DNA of 64,000 nt from JBMNMS01 sp050953445 (lineage in GTDB: Bacteria; Bacillota; Clostridia; Peptostreptococcales; Anaerovoracaceae), in contig JBMNMS010000002.1 of assembly GCA_050953445.1 (NCBI GenBank), positions 372,001 through 436,000 of the forward strand. The letters run 5' to 3'. Under the pieces are notes generated by a model. It saw nothing but the letters and a program-made list of their open reading frames with translations, did no database searches and was not told the origin of the DNA. Of the stretch, positions 63,427-64,000 are shown in pieces (within the stretch, counting starts at the first letter, position 1; each line of letters starts with the position of its first letter). Made by a program: the position numbers and the translations under genes.

Positions 63427-63655
63427 AAAAAATAAAAACGCCCCAAAACCCACATGGTATGAGTAATCGGGACGAGAAAGTCGGTTTCCCGCGGTGCCAC
63501 CCGTTTTGATGCGAACAAGCCCGCACCCACTTAAGATAGTATTCAATTTCACATAAAAGAGTGTTGCCCTGATCTTATTGCTCTGATCGATGTTTGCAGC
63601 CTAAGACATCGAATCTCTAACAGGCTTTGGTCAAAAACAGAGGTCTCTTTTGCGT
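63427..63655 (-). promoter_or_regulatory. T-box riboswitch leader of aspS
   Basis: On the - strand the T-box core GGGTGGCACCGCGGG lies at 63488-63502. The terminator that competes with it is a long hairpin (63439-63474) followed by TTTTTATTTTTT (63427-63438). The variable base of TGGN is C, which pairs with a G discriminator base, as in tRNA(Asp) and tRNA(Asn). Stem I elements lie at about 63550-63650 (GATGT…ACATC stem near 63580-63612). I could not fix the specifier codon by eye. Confidence 0.9.
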
Positions 63656-63657
63656 AA

Positions 63658-63687
63658 ATTATATAGCAAAATACAGAATAATGTCAA
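63658..63687 (-). promoter_or_regulatory. Promoter of the aspS-gatCAB operon
   Basis: On the - strand TTGACA (63682-63687), an 18-bp spacer and TATAAT (63658-63663): both hexamers are perfect. It begins 5 bp after the end of the upstream gene. Confidence 0.85.
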
Positions 63688-63691
63688 GCAT

Positions 63692-64000
63692 TTAGACGTT
63701 CTCCCCCGGGTTTTTCCCTACATATTTCATACTCAAATCTATCAGAATTTGAGCATATGCGGTTTCAAGCGACATGTTGATTAAGGGAATTATATCCGAT
63801 CCTAAAATGGCATCAGCTGTCTCATATCTGTCCTTTTTCCTACTGACAATATCCTCATCAAAGGGGGCTATATACAACGGTATCCCTCGCTCCCTGCACC
63901 TTTTATTAAAATACAATATAGAATAGGGAGACTCATCCCCACCTTCCGTACAAGCTGTAAAGGAATGATAAGTTTCATGAACTACTGCTTGCACACGGGT
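63692..64000 (-). CDS. Asparaginase-family protein, C-terminal part (partial)
   Basis: About 103 residues; the gene continues beyond the right edge. The visible end matches the C-terminal domain of type I asparaginases: AVVHETYHSFTACTEG, CRERGIPLYIAPFDED, then RYETADAIL, IIPLINMSLETAYA. The catalytic N-terminal domain is out of view, so activity cannot be judged. The same fold makes up archaeal GatD, which feeds ammonia to GatE. It lies immediately upstream of the aspS promoter, same strand, but that promoter and T-box separate it from the gat operon. Confidence 0.7.
   Translation of the reverse strand, partial: TRVQAVVHETYHSFTACTEGGDESPYSILYFNKRCRERGIPLYIAPFDEDIVSRKKDRYETADAILGSDIIPLINMSLETAYAQILIDLSMKYVGKNPGENV

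Overview
The window looks like chromosomal DNA of an anaerobic, low-to-moderate GC member of the Firmicutes (Bacillota), most likely class Clostridia. Supporting signs are Gram-positive surface anchoring (an SLH-domain protein), purine-rich Shine-Dalgarno sequences before most genes, a T-box leader on aspS, a flavodiiron protein, an NADH-linked iron-sulfur flavoenzyme complex, and the TlpA / CXXC small protein / NapH-like ferredoxin trio known from clostridia. Species cannot be given.

Layout. (1) 1-11279, + strand: a defence operon. It holds the end of brxC, then pglX, pglZ and brxL of a type I BREX system, followed with almost no gap by a SIR2-family gene and a HerA-type ATPase gene, a pair known as a separate anti-phage module. 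(2) 11280-20180: an insertion-sequence graveyard. At least four IS21-family relics (istA/istB pieces) are stacked here, and one istB is split by a 3.65 kb integrase-type transposon (12958-16604) carrying a zinc-finger protein, a DDE transposase, an ExeA-like ATPase and a small cargo protein. (3) 20176-23750: a truncated HTH gene, an Lgt-like lipoprotein transferase paralogue and a large lipoprotein. (4) 23757-32785: a second mobile/defence island with a large serine recombinase, a RepA-like ATPase, repeat arrays, and an Xre regulator driving a type III restriction-modification pair in the order res-mod. (5) 32785-43766: envelope genes on the - strand, including an ECF sigma factor operon, a PdaC-like polysaccharide deacetylase, a 1909-residue SLH surface protein with a small two-helix membrane protein upstream, and a PrsW-family protease. 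(6) 44105-58614: redox, signalling and transport, with a flavodiiron protein, a solute-binding lipoprotein paired with a GGDEF-EAL protein, a three-gene NuoE/NuoF/NfnB-NuoG-like complex resembling Stn-type transhydrogenases, the TlpA trio, and a PiT phosphate transporter with its DUF47 partner. (7) 58718-64000: aspS-gatC-gatA-gatB behind a T-box, next to an asparaginase-like gene running off the end.

The most unusual item is the GatA homologue at 60148-61311. It is about 100 residues short and lacks the amidase signature loop and catalytic lysine, yet its GatB and GatC partners look intact. It sits beside an asparaginase-family gene, which raises the possibility of a different ammonia source for tRNA amidation. 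The nearest established parallel is archaeal GatDE, where an asparaginase-like subunit supplies ammonia. This is inference and needs comparative checks. The SIR2-HerA pair built into the BREX operon and the envelope stress-like sigma/PrsW cluster are the next most interesting.
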